This document shows, one piece after another, positions 8,602 through 18,235 of a stretch of DNA of 64,000 nt (positions are counted from its first letter, which is position 1; every line of letters begins with the position of its first letter). Source of the DNA: Acidobacteriota bacterium (GTDB taxonomy: Bacteria > Acidobacteriota > Terriglobia > UBA7540); NCBI GenBank assembly GCA_021838785.1, contig JAKCCV010000013.1, positions 42,846-106,845 of the forward strand, written 5' to 3'. The position numbers were made by a program, and so were the translations under genes. The notes beneath the pieces are model-generated. The model saw nothing but the letters and a program-made list of their open reading frames with translations, did no database searches and was not told the origin of the DNA.

Positions 8602-9948
8602 ATGAAAAGAATAAAGAATCAAATCGTTGACTCTCGCGCCCGATGGCGTGCCATCCGTCTGGGATTGATTGGCGTTGGCACGGTGGGCACGGGCACGCTG
8701 CGAGTGCTCAAGGAGCACGGCGCGGAAATTGAGCGTCGGCTCGGCTGCCGCATTGAACTCGCCCGCCTTTGTTCTCGCACCATACATCAAAAGGACCTCT
8801 CGTGGTTTGGGCGGCGCGTTCCCATCACTGCGGATTGGAAGGAGGTGGTGCGTGATCCCTCCATTGATATCGTCGTTGAGCTGGTGGGAGAGCTTCCAAC
8901 CGCCCGCGCCATCGCTTTCGCGGCCCTGGATGCAGGCAAGCATCTGGTTACGGCCAACAAGCAGTTGGTGGCCGAGCACGGTCTGGAGTTGGTGGAGCGC
9001 AGTCGCGCTCGCCGCCTCAGCCTGGGCATTGAAGCCTGTGTGGCCGGCGGCACGCCTATCCTGCACGCCATCCGCGAGGGCTTGGCGGGCGAGCATTTCG
9101 ACGCCGTCTTTGGCATCCTCAACGGCACGACGAATTATATTTTGACGGAGATGGAACAGCGCCGTGTCGCTTTTGCGTCAGCTCTGGCGGAGGCTCAACA
9201 GAAAGGCTACGCCGAACCTGACCCTACCTTTGATGTGGAAGGGCTTGATGCTCGGTACAAAATCGCCATTCTGGCCATGATCTGCTTTGGGCAAGCCGTG
9301 CCGGTGCGGGAGATTCCGACCGAGGGCATTCGGCATATTGATCAAGTGGACTTCGCCTACGCGCGCCGCCTGGACCGCACCGTGCGGCTCGTCGGTGTGG
9401 CGCGCCGTCGTCCTCAAGGACGCTTGGAAATTTTTGTTCGTCCTTTGATGATTCCGCGCGCTTCGCAGCTTGCGAGCGTCCACGGCCCAACGAATGGCAT
9501 TATGCTGATCGGGAACAAAGGCGGCGTCACCACGGTTACCGGCCCCGGCGCAGGCGGTGAGCCCACGGGCGTGGCCGTGATTTCAGACGTGGTGGAAATC
9601 GCCCGAACGCTGGCTTCGGGCGGAGCCGGTTTGACCCCGCTCGGCTACGCCCTTTGGCATCCCTCCCGCGTCGTTTCGCCGGACCAGGATGTCGTGGCTA
9701 CCTACTTGCGGCTGGTGGTGCGCGACCGGCCCGGCATTTTGGCGCAGGTGTGCTCGATTCTGGCGCACCATCGCATCAACATTGATTCCGTGCTCCAAGA
9801 ACCTGGCATGCCCAAGCGCCATCTCCCTTTTGTGATGACCCTTGAGCCAACCCAAGAAAGGCGCGTGGTTCGCGCCGTCGGTGAAATCGCCCGGTTGCGC
9901 TTTCTCGCCCAAAAACCGGTGCTGTTGCCCTTCGCCGATTTACCTTAA
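8602..9948 (+). CDS. hom: Homoserine dehydrogenase with ACT domain
   Basis: This 448-residue enzyme reduces aspartate semialdehyde to homoserine in threonine and methionine synthesis. The NAD(P) loop GLIGVGTVGTGTL is near residue 22. The substrate region contains ANKQLVAEHG and GILNGTTNYILTEME, and the catalytic core DPTFDVEGLDARYK. Residues about 355-435 form a C-terminal ACT domain (RLVVRDRPGILAQVCSILA), the usual site of feedback control by threonine. It starts with ATG after a GAGG and lies 66 bases after the GH35 gene with no obvious functional link to it. Length and domain order are normal for bacterial Hom. Confidence 0.96.
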   Translation: MKRIKNQIVDSRARWRAIRLGLIGVGTVGTGTLRVLKEHGAEIERRLGCRIELARLCSRTIHQKDLSWFGRRVPITADWKEVVRDPSIDIVVELVGELPTARAIAFAALDAGKHLVTANKQLVAEHGLELVERSRARRLSLGIEACVAGGTPILHAIREGLAGEHFDAVFGILNGTTNYILTEMEQRRVAFASALAEAQQKGYAEPDPTFDVEGLDARYKIAILAMICFGQAVPVREIPTEGIRHIDQVDFAYARRLDRTVRLVGVARRRPQGRLEIFVRPLMIPRASQLASVHGPTNGIMLIGNKGGVTTVTGPGAGGEPTGVAVISDVVEIARTLASGGAGLTPLGYALWHPSRVVSPDQDVVATYLRLVVRDRPGILAQVCSILAHHRINIDSVLQEPGMPKRHLPFVMTLEPTQERRVVRAVGEIARLRFLAQKPVLLPFADLP

Positions 9949-9989
9949 TTAACCCCGTCAAGCGACTCGCGCCAGCGCAAGCCTTGCCG

Positions 9990-10727
9990 TCACTTGGCCA
10001 CCTCAAAGTCGAAGACCATCCCGGGGGTGATTTTGCTGCCCGGAACCGGCACCTGTTCGACCACCGTGCCGGCGGGTGACTGCGGCGCGCTGAGCCGCGT
10101 CACCTGAAGGCTTGTAAATCCGGCTTCCGCCAACTCGCGTCGCACTTCGGCGAGTGGCTGCCCGATAAAGCTTGGGCACAAAAAGGCGGGCGGGCGCGGC
10201 CCAAGCGACACCAAAAAATTGAGGGCCGGACTACGCACATTGGTGGCAGCGGGTTGCGGATCCTGAGCCACCACTTCGTCCGGACCGCCTTGCGGCCAAT
10301 ACACGGAGGCCACATCGCCAATAGTCAGCCCTTGTTGGATGGAGACAATGCGTGCCGCGCGCAGGCTGGAGCCGACCACGTTTGGTACCGTGACTTGTGG
10401 CGGACCAAGGCTCACCAGCACGTGCACAAACTGCGCCGGCCGCACCAGCGAGCCTGCCGGCGGCATCTCCGCCAAGATGTTGCCTGAAGGGATTCGATGG
10501 CTGTACAGCTTGTCCTCGACCTTCATCTCCAATCCGAGCCCGCCCAGCAGTTCGCGCGCTCTCGCCTCGGGCTGGCCGATGAGGTTGGGCACTTTTTCCA
10601 CTCGCCCATGCACCGTGAATCGAATGGTGGTGATGGCGGCCACGGCCGCTACCGCCATCAGCACCATGGCGAGGAAAATCAGCCGGAACAGCACTCGAAC
10701 CTTGTCCCGCGCGCTCATCCTACCCAT
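9990..10727 (-). CDS. Membrane-anchored protein with three PASTA domains, no kinase
   Basis: This protein has about 245 residues. A short basic cytoplasmic segment and one transmembrane helix (FRLIFLAMVLMAVAAVAAI) are followed by three extracytoplasmic PASTA repeats, starting at VPNLIGQPEARARELL, VPNVVGSSLRAARIV and CPSFIGQPLAEVRREL. PASTA repeats in Ser/Thr kinases and penicillin-binding proteins sense muropeptides or bind cell wall. Here there is no kinase domain and no kinase next door, so it is an orphan PASTA protein. The start is uncertain: I chose the ATG at 10727, just before MSARDKV; neither candidate has a clear ribosome site. It is divergent from the LutA-like gene. Confidence 0.8.
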   Translation of the reverse strand: MGRMSARDKVRVLFRLIFLAMVLMAVAAVAAITTIRFTVHGRVEKVPNLIGQPEARARELLGGLGLEMKVEDKLYSHRIPSGNILAEMPPAGSLVRPAQFVHVLVSLGPPQVTVPNVVGSSLRAARIVSIQQGLTIGDVASVYWPQGGPDEVVAQDPQPAATNVRSPALNFLVSLGPRPPAFLCPSFIGQPLAEVRRELAEAGFTSLQVTRLSAPQSPAGTVVEQVPVPGSKITPGMVFDFEVAK

Positions 10728-10946
10728 GATGATGGATGCCGGCGGCTTTATCAAGGTCGCCCGCATTCGGGCGCCGGCCGCCGCGGGCCGCCTTTGTCCC
10801 TTGACCCTCGCGGCGGAATTGAGTAGGGTTAGGTTCTGCTCTTCATCCGGGCACACGGCGCAATGGCGGATGACGGCTCAAACCGCGTCAGCCATCGCGC
10901 AAAACAAAATGAGCCAACCTCGGTCCGGAGCGTGAGCCGTCAACCC

Positions 10947-11669
10947 ATGCGCGTCGGCCTTTTCATTACGTGCCTCGGCGACCAATTCTTTCCGCAGGTC
11001 GGAGAATGCACGGCGGCCCTTTTGCGCCGCCTGGGCGTGGAAGTTTGTTTCAACGCCGCGCAAACCTGCTGCGGCCAGCCCGCTTTCAACACCGGCTACC
11101 GGCTGGAAGCGCGCGCCGTTGCCGCCCGCAATCTGGAGCTGTTTGAAGATGTGGACTACGTGGTTGCGCCTTCGGGCTCCTGCACGTCCATGGTGCGGGT
11201 GTTTTATCGTGAACTGTTCGCCGACGATGCGGCGCGTCTCGCGCAGGCTCAGAAGCTTTCCGCCAAGTTTTTTGAGCTTTCAGAATTTCTGGTCAAGGTG
11301 CTTCAGGCCGAGGACGTGGGCGCGAGCTTCCCCCACCGGGTTACCTACCATGATGCCTGCCACTTGCTGCGCGAACTGGGTGTCGAGAGCGAACCGCGCC
11401 GCTTGCTGCGAGCCGTGCGCGGCCTGGAATTGGTGGAGATGCAGGACTTCAAACTCTGCTGCGGCTTTGGCGGGACCTTTTCCGTAAAATTTCCCGAAGT
11501 CTCCGTAGCCATGGCCGCCGACAAGGCTCGCGCCGCCATGGATGCGGGAGCTCAATATTTGGTGGCCAACGATTCAGGCTGCCTCATGCACCTGGCCGGT
11601 TACATCCACCGTCACGGCTTGCCGCTGAAAACCCTCCACCTCGCCGAACTCCTCACCCAGCACGAATGA
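10947..11669 (+). CDS. LutA/YkgE-like (Fe-S)-binding oxidoreductase subunit
   Basis: This protein has about 240 residues and two CCG-type cysteine domains. The first contains NAAQTCCGQPAFNTGY; the second has HDACHLLRELG and LCCGFGGTFSVKFPE followed by SGCLMHLAG. This is the LutA/YkgE family, one subunit of the LutABC iron-sulfur complex that oxidises L-lactate, and related to heterodisulfide reductase and glycolate oxidase subunits. I chose MRVGLFITCLGDQFFP as the start because it matches the family N-terminus; upstream in-frame sequence does not. The usual partners lutB and lutC are not present; the next gene is recJ. So its complex partner must lie elsewhere or it has another role. Confidence 0.85.
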   Translation: MRVGLFITCLGDQFFPQVGECTAALLRRLGVEVCFNAAQTCCGQPAFNTGYRLEARAVAARNLELFEDVDYVVAPSGSCTSMVRVFYRELFADDAARLAQAQKLSAKFFELSEFLVKVLQAEDVGASFPHRVTYHDACHLLRELGVESEPRRLLRAVRGLELVEMQDFKLCCGFGGTFSVKFPEVSVAMAADKARAAMDAGAQYLVANDSGCLMHLAGYIHRHGLPLKTLHLAELLTQHE

Positions 11670-11860
11670 CTTCGCCTCGCTATCCCGCACGCGCGCTCGG
11701 CGTCTGAAACGGCAGCGTGTGGTGCTGTGCTGCTAAATTAGCCCAAAAACCGAAGCTCACGCGACGGAACTGAAACGGTCTCGGAACCAAGCTGGGACAA
11801 GCAGAGCTCTTGGTTTGCCTTGCATGGTTTTTTGACGTCTGTCACCATGAAGGCCTGGCC

Positions 11861-13612
11861 ATGCGTTGGACAGTATCCTCGGTGCCTGCTGAAAAAGTCG
11901 CTCGACTGGCTCAAAGCGCGGGTATTTCGCCGCTCATCGCCAAGCTGCTCGTCGCGCGTGGAATCGAATCGGCGGAGGCCGCCGATCGTTTTCTCCATCC
12001 AAGCTTGAGCCATTTGCACGACCCGAATCTCATGGCGGATATGCGCGTTGCGGTGGAGCGTTTGCAGCAAGCAATTGCCCGCCAGGAAAAAATCTTGATT
12101 TACGGCGACTACGATGTGGACGGGACGATGGCCGTGGTGGTGTTGCTGACGGCGCTTGGCACGCTGGGCGCCAAGGTAGAGGCGCACATTCCGCACCGTC
12201 TGACCGACGGTTACGGCATGCGGGTTTCGCAGGTCGAGCGGGCGGCCTCAGAAGGCTTCCGGGTGGTGCTGAGCGTGGATACCGGCATCCGCGAACACGC
12301 GGAGATTGCCCGAGCCCGCGAGTTGGGTATGGCGTGCATTGTGACGGATCATCATTTACCGGAGGCCACGCTGCCGCCGGCCACGGCAGTTCTCAACCCG
12401 CGACGAAAGGACTGCCCGTATCCCGACAAGAACCTCGCCGGCGTGGGCGTGGCCTTTAAGTTGGCTCAAGCCTTGCTGGGGGAACGTCTGACAGGGCGGC
12501 AACTTGAATCCTACCTCAAGCTGGTGGCGATTGGCACGGTGGCGGATGTTGTGCCGCTGATGGGGGAGAATCGGGTCATTGTGAGCTTTGGCCTGCGTGC
12601 CCTCAACCAACCGGCGCGCCCCGGTCTCGAGGCACTGCTCAAAGTGGCGGGTTTGTCGGGGCGGCCCATCACGGCCGGCGACGTCGGCTTCCGCTTGGCT
12701 CCGAGGCTCAACGCGGCGGGCCGGATGGAGGACGCGCGCGATGTGATTAATCTGTTCTGCGGCGCACACGCGGAAGACGTAAGCCAAATTGCAGAACGAC
12801 TGGATCATTTGAATCGGGAGCGTCAACGGGTTGAGGAATCCATTTTGAACGACATTATGGCACAGACGGCCAAAGACCCGCAGAAGGCTCAACGGTACTC
12901 GCTCGTATTTAGTGGCGAAGGTTGGCATCGCGGCGTGATTGGGATTGTGGCGCAGCGCGTCGTGGAACGCTACCATCGTCCCACCTTGGTAGTTGGAGTG
13001 GAGGACGGCAAAGGTCAGGGTTCGGGGCGGTCGGTGCCGAATTTTCATTTGCTTCAGGCGTTGACGGCTTCCCGCGATCTTTTTGAGCGGTTTGGCGGCC
13101 ACGCCCAAGCGGCGGGATTTACCATTCCCGTGGACCGCCTGCCGGAGCTGGAGGAGCAATTTGAGCGCCAAGCTCGTTTGCGACTTACGCCCGCCGATCT
13201 CGAGCCACACTTGAATGTGGAAGCGGAATTGGAGCCGAACGAGATAGGCTGGCCTTTCTATGAACAACTTAAGCTATTGGAGCCTTTTGGGGTCGGCAAC
13301 TCGACCCCCGTGTTCCAAATACGGAAGGTTCGACAGGTTTCGCCGCCACGGATTGTGGGGGAAAAGCATCTAAAACTGACAGTGGCCCGAGACGGGAAAA
13401 GCCTGGAGGTTATCGGCTGGGGGAAGGCTGAGCGCGCCGAAGAAGTTAAGGAAACTCAGTTAATGGACATGGCGTTCACCCTGGGTGAGAACACATACCA
13501 AGGAGTCACTTCGATTCAGTTGGTGCTTCGGGACTTTCGTGGTGTGGAGAGCGGTTCGGAATCCGATGCCAAGCGGCTTGAAGAGAGGCGAGAAGGAAGA
13601 AGCTCAGGGTAA
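11861..13612 (+). CDS. recJ: Single-stranded-DNA-specific exonuclease RecJ
   Basis: This is a 583-residue DHH-superfamily exonuclease that degrades 5' ended single-stranded DNA in recombination and mismatch repair. Metal-binding motifs are IYGDYDVDGTMAVV (near residue 83), VDTGIR and VTDHHLPEA with the DHH triad. The DHHA1 part has GVIGIVAQRVVERY and SGRSVPNFHLL with FGGHAQAAGF. A C-terminal OB-like domain follows. I chose the ATG of MRWTVSSVP, since GAAGG lies about 7 bases upstream. It lies about 60 bases before the LPS-export genes and may be co-transcribed with them. Confidence 0.95.
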   Translation: MRWTVSSVPAEKVARLAQSAGISPLIAKLLVARGIESAEAADRFLHPSLSHLHDPNLMADMRVAVERLQQAIARQEKILIYGDYDVDGTMAVVVLLTALGTLGAKVEAHIPHRLTDGYGMRVSQVERAASEGFRVVLSVDTGIREHAEIARARELGMACIVTDHHLPEATLPPATAVLNPRRKDCPYPDKNLAGVGVAFKLAQALLGERLTGRQLESYLKLVAIGTVADVVPLMGENRVIVSFGLRALNQPARPGLEALLKVAGLSGRPITAGDVGFRLAPRLNAAGRMEDARDVINLFCGAHAEDVSQIAERLDHLNRERQRVEESILNDIMAQTAKDPQKAQRYSLVFSGEGWHRGVIGIVAQRVVERYHRPTLVVGVEDGKGQGSGRSVPNFHLLQALTASRDLFERFGGHAQAAGFTIPVDRLPELEEQFERQARLRLTPADLEPHLNVEAELEPNEIGWPFYEQLKLLEPFGVGNSTPVFQIRKVRQVSPPRIVGEKHLKLTVARDGKSLEVIGWGKAERAEEVKETQLMDMAFTLGENTYQGVTSIQLVLRDFRGVESGSESDAKRLEERREGRSSG

Positions 13613-13675
13613 TTCCGGGCAGGGCCCCGCGCCGCGGCGAGGCAGAGGTTGGCGGCGCATCGCCCTTGGAAAAAA

Positions 13676-15997
13676 ATGACCCTCGTCGGGTACAAGACCG
13701 AGCAACGAAGACGACGTGCGAGGTATCTGGTGGCCTTGGCCGCCTTGCTCGCCATCGGCATCGTAGCCGAGACCTATCGGCGGCGGAACGCCACGCGAAC
13801 CAAAGTCGTCACGCCCACCTCGATTCTCCCCAAGGGAGTTCATCAAGAATTGTCTGGTTTTACGTACACGCGCTCGGAGGGCGGGCGGAGGGTTTTTGCG
13901 ATTCGAGCGAAGCGAACTCTGTCTTTGGTGAAGGGGCGAAGAGCGATTTTACAGGATGTCTCGGTGAAATTCTTTGGGCGCTCGGGGAGGCGTTACGACC
14001 TGCTTCGCACCCAGCAAGGCGAGTACGATGGGCGCTCGGGCGATTTTTCATCCTCTACCCGCGTCGAATTGGAATTGAACGCCGGCCCTCCCAAGCATCC
14101 AAGTCAATCCGTGGCGGGGAAGAGCCTGCTTCATTCAATTTATTCGGGCCGAGGCCCCATCCGCATTGAGACTTCGAGGATCGTTTACCGTCACCAAGGC
14201 TCACTGCTGGAAACTCAAGCGCCGGTTCGCTTCACTGTCGGACCGCTTTCCGGCACGGCCGTTGGCATGGCCTATGCCACGCGGGCAGGTTGGCTTGAGT
14301 TGCAACATGAGGTGAAAGTTACCTTGCACCCGGCGGCGGGTTCTCGAATCGAAGAGCCCATTTATTTGAGCGCCCGCCGGTTCCGCTATGACCATCGCAG
14401 GGCGAGGGGAGAGCTGTGGGGGCCGTTAAGGATTTGGCAAGCCGGCCATAGCGCCGTGGCCGGCCGTGCCTGGCTTCGGGTTAATGCGAGCAATCGAGTA
14501 ACCGATGTGTTGCTTGGGGAGGGGGTTGAGATTTCCCAGGTATCGGCGAAGAGAAAAACCTTCATCAATGCCGACCGCGTGGAGGGTTGGCTTACCCCGA
14601 GCACGGAACAGCTTGACCTTTTGAAAGCAGAAGGCCACGTGCGGGCGTCCTCCGTTCGAGGCCAGGCGCTGACCCAGCTTGAGGCCGACAAGGCGCGAGT
14701 TGACCTCGTGGGGGGAAAACCGACAAGCGGCAGCGCCGTTGGCGACGTCAACGTGCATTTTGCCAGCCTCGCCACGAGACCTTCGCAACTTGCGACGTCG
14801 CCCAACTCGCAACATGGCTCAGAAACATTGAGGACATCAAGGCTCAACTTTATCCTTCGCCCCGGCGGTAAAGCTCTCGAGAAGGCCGCAACGCAAGGCC
14901 CGGCGCAACTTATGATGTGGCCAAGGCAACGCGCCTCCGCGCCCGCCAAACTCTATGCGGGTCGGTTAGAGTTTCAATTTGATGCGCAGAGCCGGCTCAC
15001 ATCACTTCGGGGTTCGGGCGGGACGCGGCTGGTTGTGCCCTCGACTGCAGGCGCGCGACAGAGCGATTTGCCGGCGGTGAGCACGTCGGAGCGACTGGTT
15101 GCCATCTTCAATCCGGCGACGGAAACCCTCGTACAGGCGAAGCAGAGTGGGGACTTCCATTACACTCGCGGAGATCAGCAGGCGACGGCAACTCGCGCTC
15201 AATATGATGCGCTGACTGAAACGTTGATTCTCACCGGGCAACCGCAAGCTTGGAACCCGACCGCGCGCCTCCGCGCCTGGCGAATTGAATTGCAGCAGAA
15301 GGCCAAGGCGATGGAGGGTGTTGGCAACGTGCAAGCGAGCTACGCCGAGCCGACACAAGGTTCGGCGTTGCCAAGCCACGTTCTGGCAGATCGCGTTGAA
15401 GTTCTGCGGGCGGAAAATCTGATCCGATTTCAAGGGAACGTTCGAGCGTGGCACGGCCGTGATGTCATCGAGGCTCCGAGCCTTGAAATCTTTCGGCAGG
15501 CTCATCGAGCCAGCGCAGGCCCGTCGGTTGTATCGTCGTTTCTGGGCGCAGGGACTCTGGGCGCGCTCGACCCATCCGACGCCCATGCGAGCGGGCACGT
15601 TCAAGCTGTGACGATCCGGGCGGATCATTTGGACTATTTTGACCAAGATCGAAAGGCCAGCTATCTTGGCCATGTGGTGATGAAAACGCAAAATAGCGTG
15701 CTTCGGGCAGATCGTTTGGATATTTATCTTGCTCGGACAAAGGCCGAGATTACGCGAGCCCTTGCAGAGGGGCATGTCCGCATCACGCAGCCGGGCCGCT
15801 GGGCGCGCGGCGATCGAGCCGTCTATTCCGCGCCAACCGGCGACGTGGTGATGACCGGTGGTCCGCCCACACTTTACGACGCCTCGCGCGGCCTGACGAC
15901 GGGCCGCCGTTTGACTTTCTCCATACGGAATGATACGGTGCGGGTGGATGAAGGCCGTAACTTTACTCGTCCTCCAAGGCCCTCGGTTGCGCCATGA
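13676..15997 (+). CDS. Fused LptC/LptA-like LPS transport protein
   Basis: This is a 773-residue protein with an N-terminal membrane anchor (RYLVALAALLAIGIVAETY) and then long beta-rich OstA/LptC-like repeats. The early segment (LPKGVHQELSGFTYTRSEGG, about 45-130) looks like LptC; later segments with INADRVEGW, VLADRVEVLRAENLIRFQGNVRAW, RADHLDYF and LRADRLDIYLA are typical of the LptA/OstA periplasmic domain. These proteins form the periplasmic bridge carrying lipopolysaccharide from the inner-membrane ABC transporter to LptD. It lies directly before lptB. It appears to combine roles split into two genes in enterobacteria. The start could be a TTG 27 bases earlier. Confidence 0.8.
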   Translation: MTLVGYKTEQRRRRARYLVALAALLAIGIVAETYRRRNATRTKVVTPTSILPKGVHQELSGFTYTRSEGGRRVFAIRAKRTLSLVKGRRAILQDVSVKFFGRSGRRYDLLRTQQGEYDGRSGDFSSSTRVELELNAGPPKHPSQSVAGKSLLHSIYSGRGPIRIETSRIVYRHQGSLLETQAPVRFTVGPLSGTAVGMAYATRAGWLELQHEVKVTLHPAAGSRIEEPIYLSARRFRYDHRRARGELWGPLRIWQAGHSAVAGRAWLRVNASNRVTDVLLGEGVEISQVSAKRKTFINADRVEGWLTPSTEQLDLLKAEGHVRASSVRGQALTQLEADKARVDLVGGKPTSGSAVGDVNVHFASLATRPSQLATSPNSQHGSETLRTSRLNFILRPGGKALEKAATQGPAQLMMWPRQRASAPAKLYAGRLEFQFDAQSRLTSLRGSGGTRLVVPSTAGARQSDLPAVSTSERLVAIFNPATETLVQAKQSGDFHYTRGDQQATATRAQYDALTETLILTGQPQAWNPTARLRAWRIELQQKAKAMEGVGNVQASYAEPTQGSALPSHVLADRVEVLRAENLIRFQGNVRAWHGRDVIEAPSLEIFRQAHRASAGPSVVSSFLGAGTLGALDPSDAHASGHVQAVTIRADHLDYFDQDRKASYLGHVVMKTQNSVLRADRLDIYLARTKAEITRALAEGHVRITQPGRWARGDRAVYSAPTGDVVMTGGPPTLYDASRGLTTGRRLTFSIRNDTVRVDEGRNFTRPPRPSVAP

Positions 15998-16003
15998 ACG
16001 GCC

Positions 16004-16732
16004 ATGCAAAGTCTCACCACCATTGAGCTTACCAAGTCCTACAAAGGGCGAAAAGTTGTTGATGACATTAGCCTGAGCATTTCCCAAGGCGAAGTGGTGG
16101 GACTGCTCGGCCCCAACGGAGCCGGCAAAACCACGACTTTCTATATTATTGTGGGTCTCGAGACCCCGGATTCCGGACAAGTGCTTCTCAATGGCGAGGA
16201 CATTACCCATTACCCCATGTACCTTCGCGCGCGCAGTGGCATCAGCTATCTCCCGCAGGAACCCTCCGTTTTTCGGAAGCTGACCGTCGAAGAGAATATT
16301 CTGGCGGTTTTGGAAACGTTGCCCATCAGCTCCGCGCAGCGGCGCGCGCGCCTGGAGGAATTGATCCAAGAGCTGGGCCTGGACCAAGTGCGGCGCACGT
16401 ATGGCTACCTGCTGTCGGGCGGCGAGCGCCGCCGCGTGGAGATCGCCCGTTCTCTGGTGATTTCTCCTTCGTTTATACTCTTAGATGAGCCGTTTTCAGG
16501 GATCGATCCCCTGACGGTTCTCGATATTCAGGAGATTATTGTGCGGCTCAAGCAAACGGGCATCGGGGTCCTTGTTACCGATCACAACGTTCGAGAAACG
16601 CTGCGCGTCACCGATCGCGCCTATATTATTAATAACGGGCGGATTTTCCGGGCAGGGACACCGGAAGAGCTTGGCAACGACCATGAGGTGAAGCGAATTT
16701 ACTTGGGCGAAAACTTTCGGCTGGTGGTGTGA
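16004..16732 (+). CDS. lptB: LPS export ABC transporter ATPase LptB
   Basis: This is a 242-residue ABC ATPase that powers LptFG extraction of lipopolysaccharide from the inner membrane. Walker A is [11 protein letters not shown], the signature [15 protein letters not shown], Walker [15 protein letters not shown] and the switch His TDHNVRETL. The sequence from [19 protein letters not shown] through the C-terminal [10 protein letters not shown] is very like LptB. It starts 6 bases after the lptC/A-like stop, and its stop overlaps the rpoN start (TGATG), which implies one operon. The lptF and lptG permeases are not in the window. Confidence 0.96.
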   Translation: MQSLTTIELTKSYKGRKVVDDISLSISQGEVVGLLGPNGAGKTTTFYIIVGLETPDSGQVLLNGEDITHYPMYLRARSGISYLPQEPSVFRKLTVEENILAVLETLPISSAQRRARLEELIQELGLDQVRRTYGYLLSGGERRRVEIARSLVISPSFILLDEPFSGIDPLTVLDIQEIIVRLKQTGIGVLVTDHNVRETLRVTDRAYIINNGRIFRAGTPEELGNDHEVKRIYLGENFRLVV

Positions 16733-18186
16733 TGGATCGCCTTCAACCCAGGATCGGACTGGACCTTCGCGTCGCTCAGAAACAGATTTTGACGCCGGGC
16801 TTGGTCCAAATGGTCAAGGTGCTGGCCCTCAACAAGCTCGAGCTGCGCGAGATGATTAACCAGGAAATTGTCGCTAACCCGGTGCTGGAGGAAGTTCCGG
16901 AAGACGTGCCGTCCCTGGATGAAGTCGCGCGCAAGTCGGAGTCGGAAGCGGCTCAGGATGCCGCCGACAGCAATGGGACGGGGCCGGAGGATGGAGCCGA
17001 CTCATTTCAGGAGATAGACTTTGGTTCCTTCTTCCGGGATTACCTTGACCCGGGTTTTCGAGCTCCCTCCTCGGAAGTCTATGAGCAACCTTCGCCGGAG
17101 AACTACCTCGCTCAGCCGTCTTCATTGACCGACCATTTGGAATGGCAGTTGAGTTTGACGGAGTGTTCTCCGGAGATTCGGGAGGCGGCTCAATCCATTA
17201 TCGGCAATCTGAACGAGGATGGCTATCTCTCGGCACCGCTGGAGGAGATTGCTCAAGCCGGCGGGCACCGCATGGAGGACGCCGAGCAAGCCTTGAAGCT
17301 GGTGCAAGAGATGGACCCGCTGGGGGTGGCAGCACGGGACCTCCAAGAGTGCCTTCTCATTCAGCTTCGCAGCCTCGCCCCCGAAAATCACCTTGCTCAG
17401 CAGATCGTGGCCAACCACCTCAAGCAGCTTCAGACGAAGCAGTATCGTGAGATTGCCAGGGCTCTTGATCGCCCGGTGCAGGCCGTCGAGCGGGCCGTGC
17501 AACTGATTCGGAAACTGGATCCGCTGCCGGGCCAGCGATATAACAAAACGGAGCCCCGGCTCATTGAGCCGGAGGTCGCCTTCGTCAAAACCAGCGATGG
17601 CTTTGAGGTGCGGCTGAACGACGATGGCCTGCCGCAACTACGCCTCAGTCGCTACTACCGACGGTTACTTAATGACCGCAACGCCACGCCGGAGGTTCGC
17701 AAGCAGATCAAGGAGTGGTGTGTCGCGGCTTTCCAGTTAATCAAAAATATTGACCAACGAAAGCAAACTATCGTTCGCGTCTGCGAGGCCATTATTCGCC
17801 GCCAACGCGAATTTCTGGAAAAAGGGATGGATTATCTCCAGCCGATGATGATCAAGGAAGTGGCGGAGGAGGTAGGGGTCCATCCTTCCACGGTCAGCCG
17901 CGCTGTGGCGGGTAAATACGCTCACACCCCGCAAGGGGTGATGGAGCTGCGGGCGTTCTTTTCGGAGGCCGTGCGAGGTCCCGCCGGCGGCTCAACGCCG
18001 CTGGTGAACCTTAAGCGCATCGTCAAGAAGATGATCGAGGAGGAAGACCCGACCCGTCCGTTGACCGACGACCGCATTGCGCAGCTCCTTCACGAGCAAG
18101 GTTATAGTGTGACCCGGCGCACCGTGGCAAAATACCGCGAAGACATGAAGATTCCCAGCACCCACCAGCGGCGCGTTAAAGCTTGA
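16732..18186 (+). CDS. rpoN: RNA polymerase sigma-54 factor RpoN
   Basis: This is a 484-residue sigma factor. The N-terminal glutamine/leucine-rich activator-interaction region is visible (RVAQKQILTPGLVQMVKVLALNKLELREMI, split here only for description), then an acidic linker, the core-binding region and the DNA-binding region. The HTH has HPSTVSRAVAGKYAHTPQG and the RpoN box ARRTVAKYRED appears as VTRRTVAKYREDMKIPS near the C-terminus. It directs enhancer-dependent transcription at -24/-12 promoters. The ATG overlaps the lptB stop by one base. Downstream hpf completes the well-known lptB-rpoN-hpf order. Confidence 0.97.
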   Translation: MDRLQPRIGLDLRVAQKQILTPGLVQMVKVLALNKLELREMINQEIVANPVLEEVPEDVPSLDEVARKSESEAAQDAADSNGTGPEDGADSFQEIDFGSFFRDYLDPGFRAPSSEVYEQPSPENYLAQPSSLTDHLEWQLSLTECSPEIREAAQSIIGNLNEDGYLSAPLEEIAQAGGHRMEDAEQALKLVQEMDPLGVAARDLQECLLIQLRSLAPENHLAQQIVANHLKQLQTKQYREIARALDRPVQAVERAVQLIRKLDPLPGQRYNKTEPRLIEPEVAFVKTSDGFEVRLNDDGLPQLRLSRYYRRLLNDRNATPEVRKQIKEWCVAAFQLIKNIDQRKQTIVRVCEAIIRRQREFLEKGMDYLQPMMIKEVAEEVGVHPSTVSRAVAGKYAHTPQGVMELRAFFSEAVRGPAGGSTPLVNLKRIVKKMIEEEDPTRPLTDDRIAQLLHEQGYSVTRRTVAKYREDMKIPSTHQRRVKA

Positions 18187-18235
18187 ACAATTCTTTGCGC
18201 CTTGCGAGCCAACTCGAAGACGGAGGGCATGCCTT

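Noticed and set aside
15002..16387. Minus-strand open frame of 461 codons
   Set aside because: Antisense to the lptC/A-like gene and lptB, both well supported.
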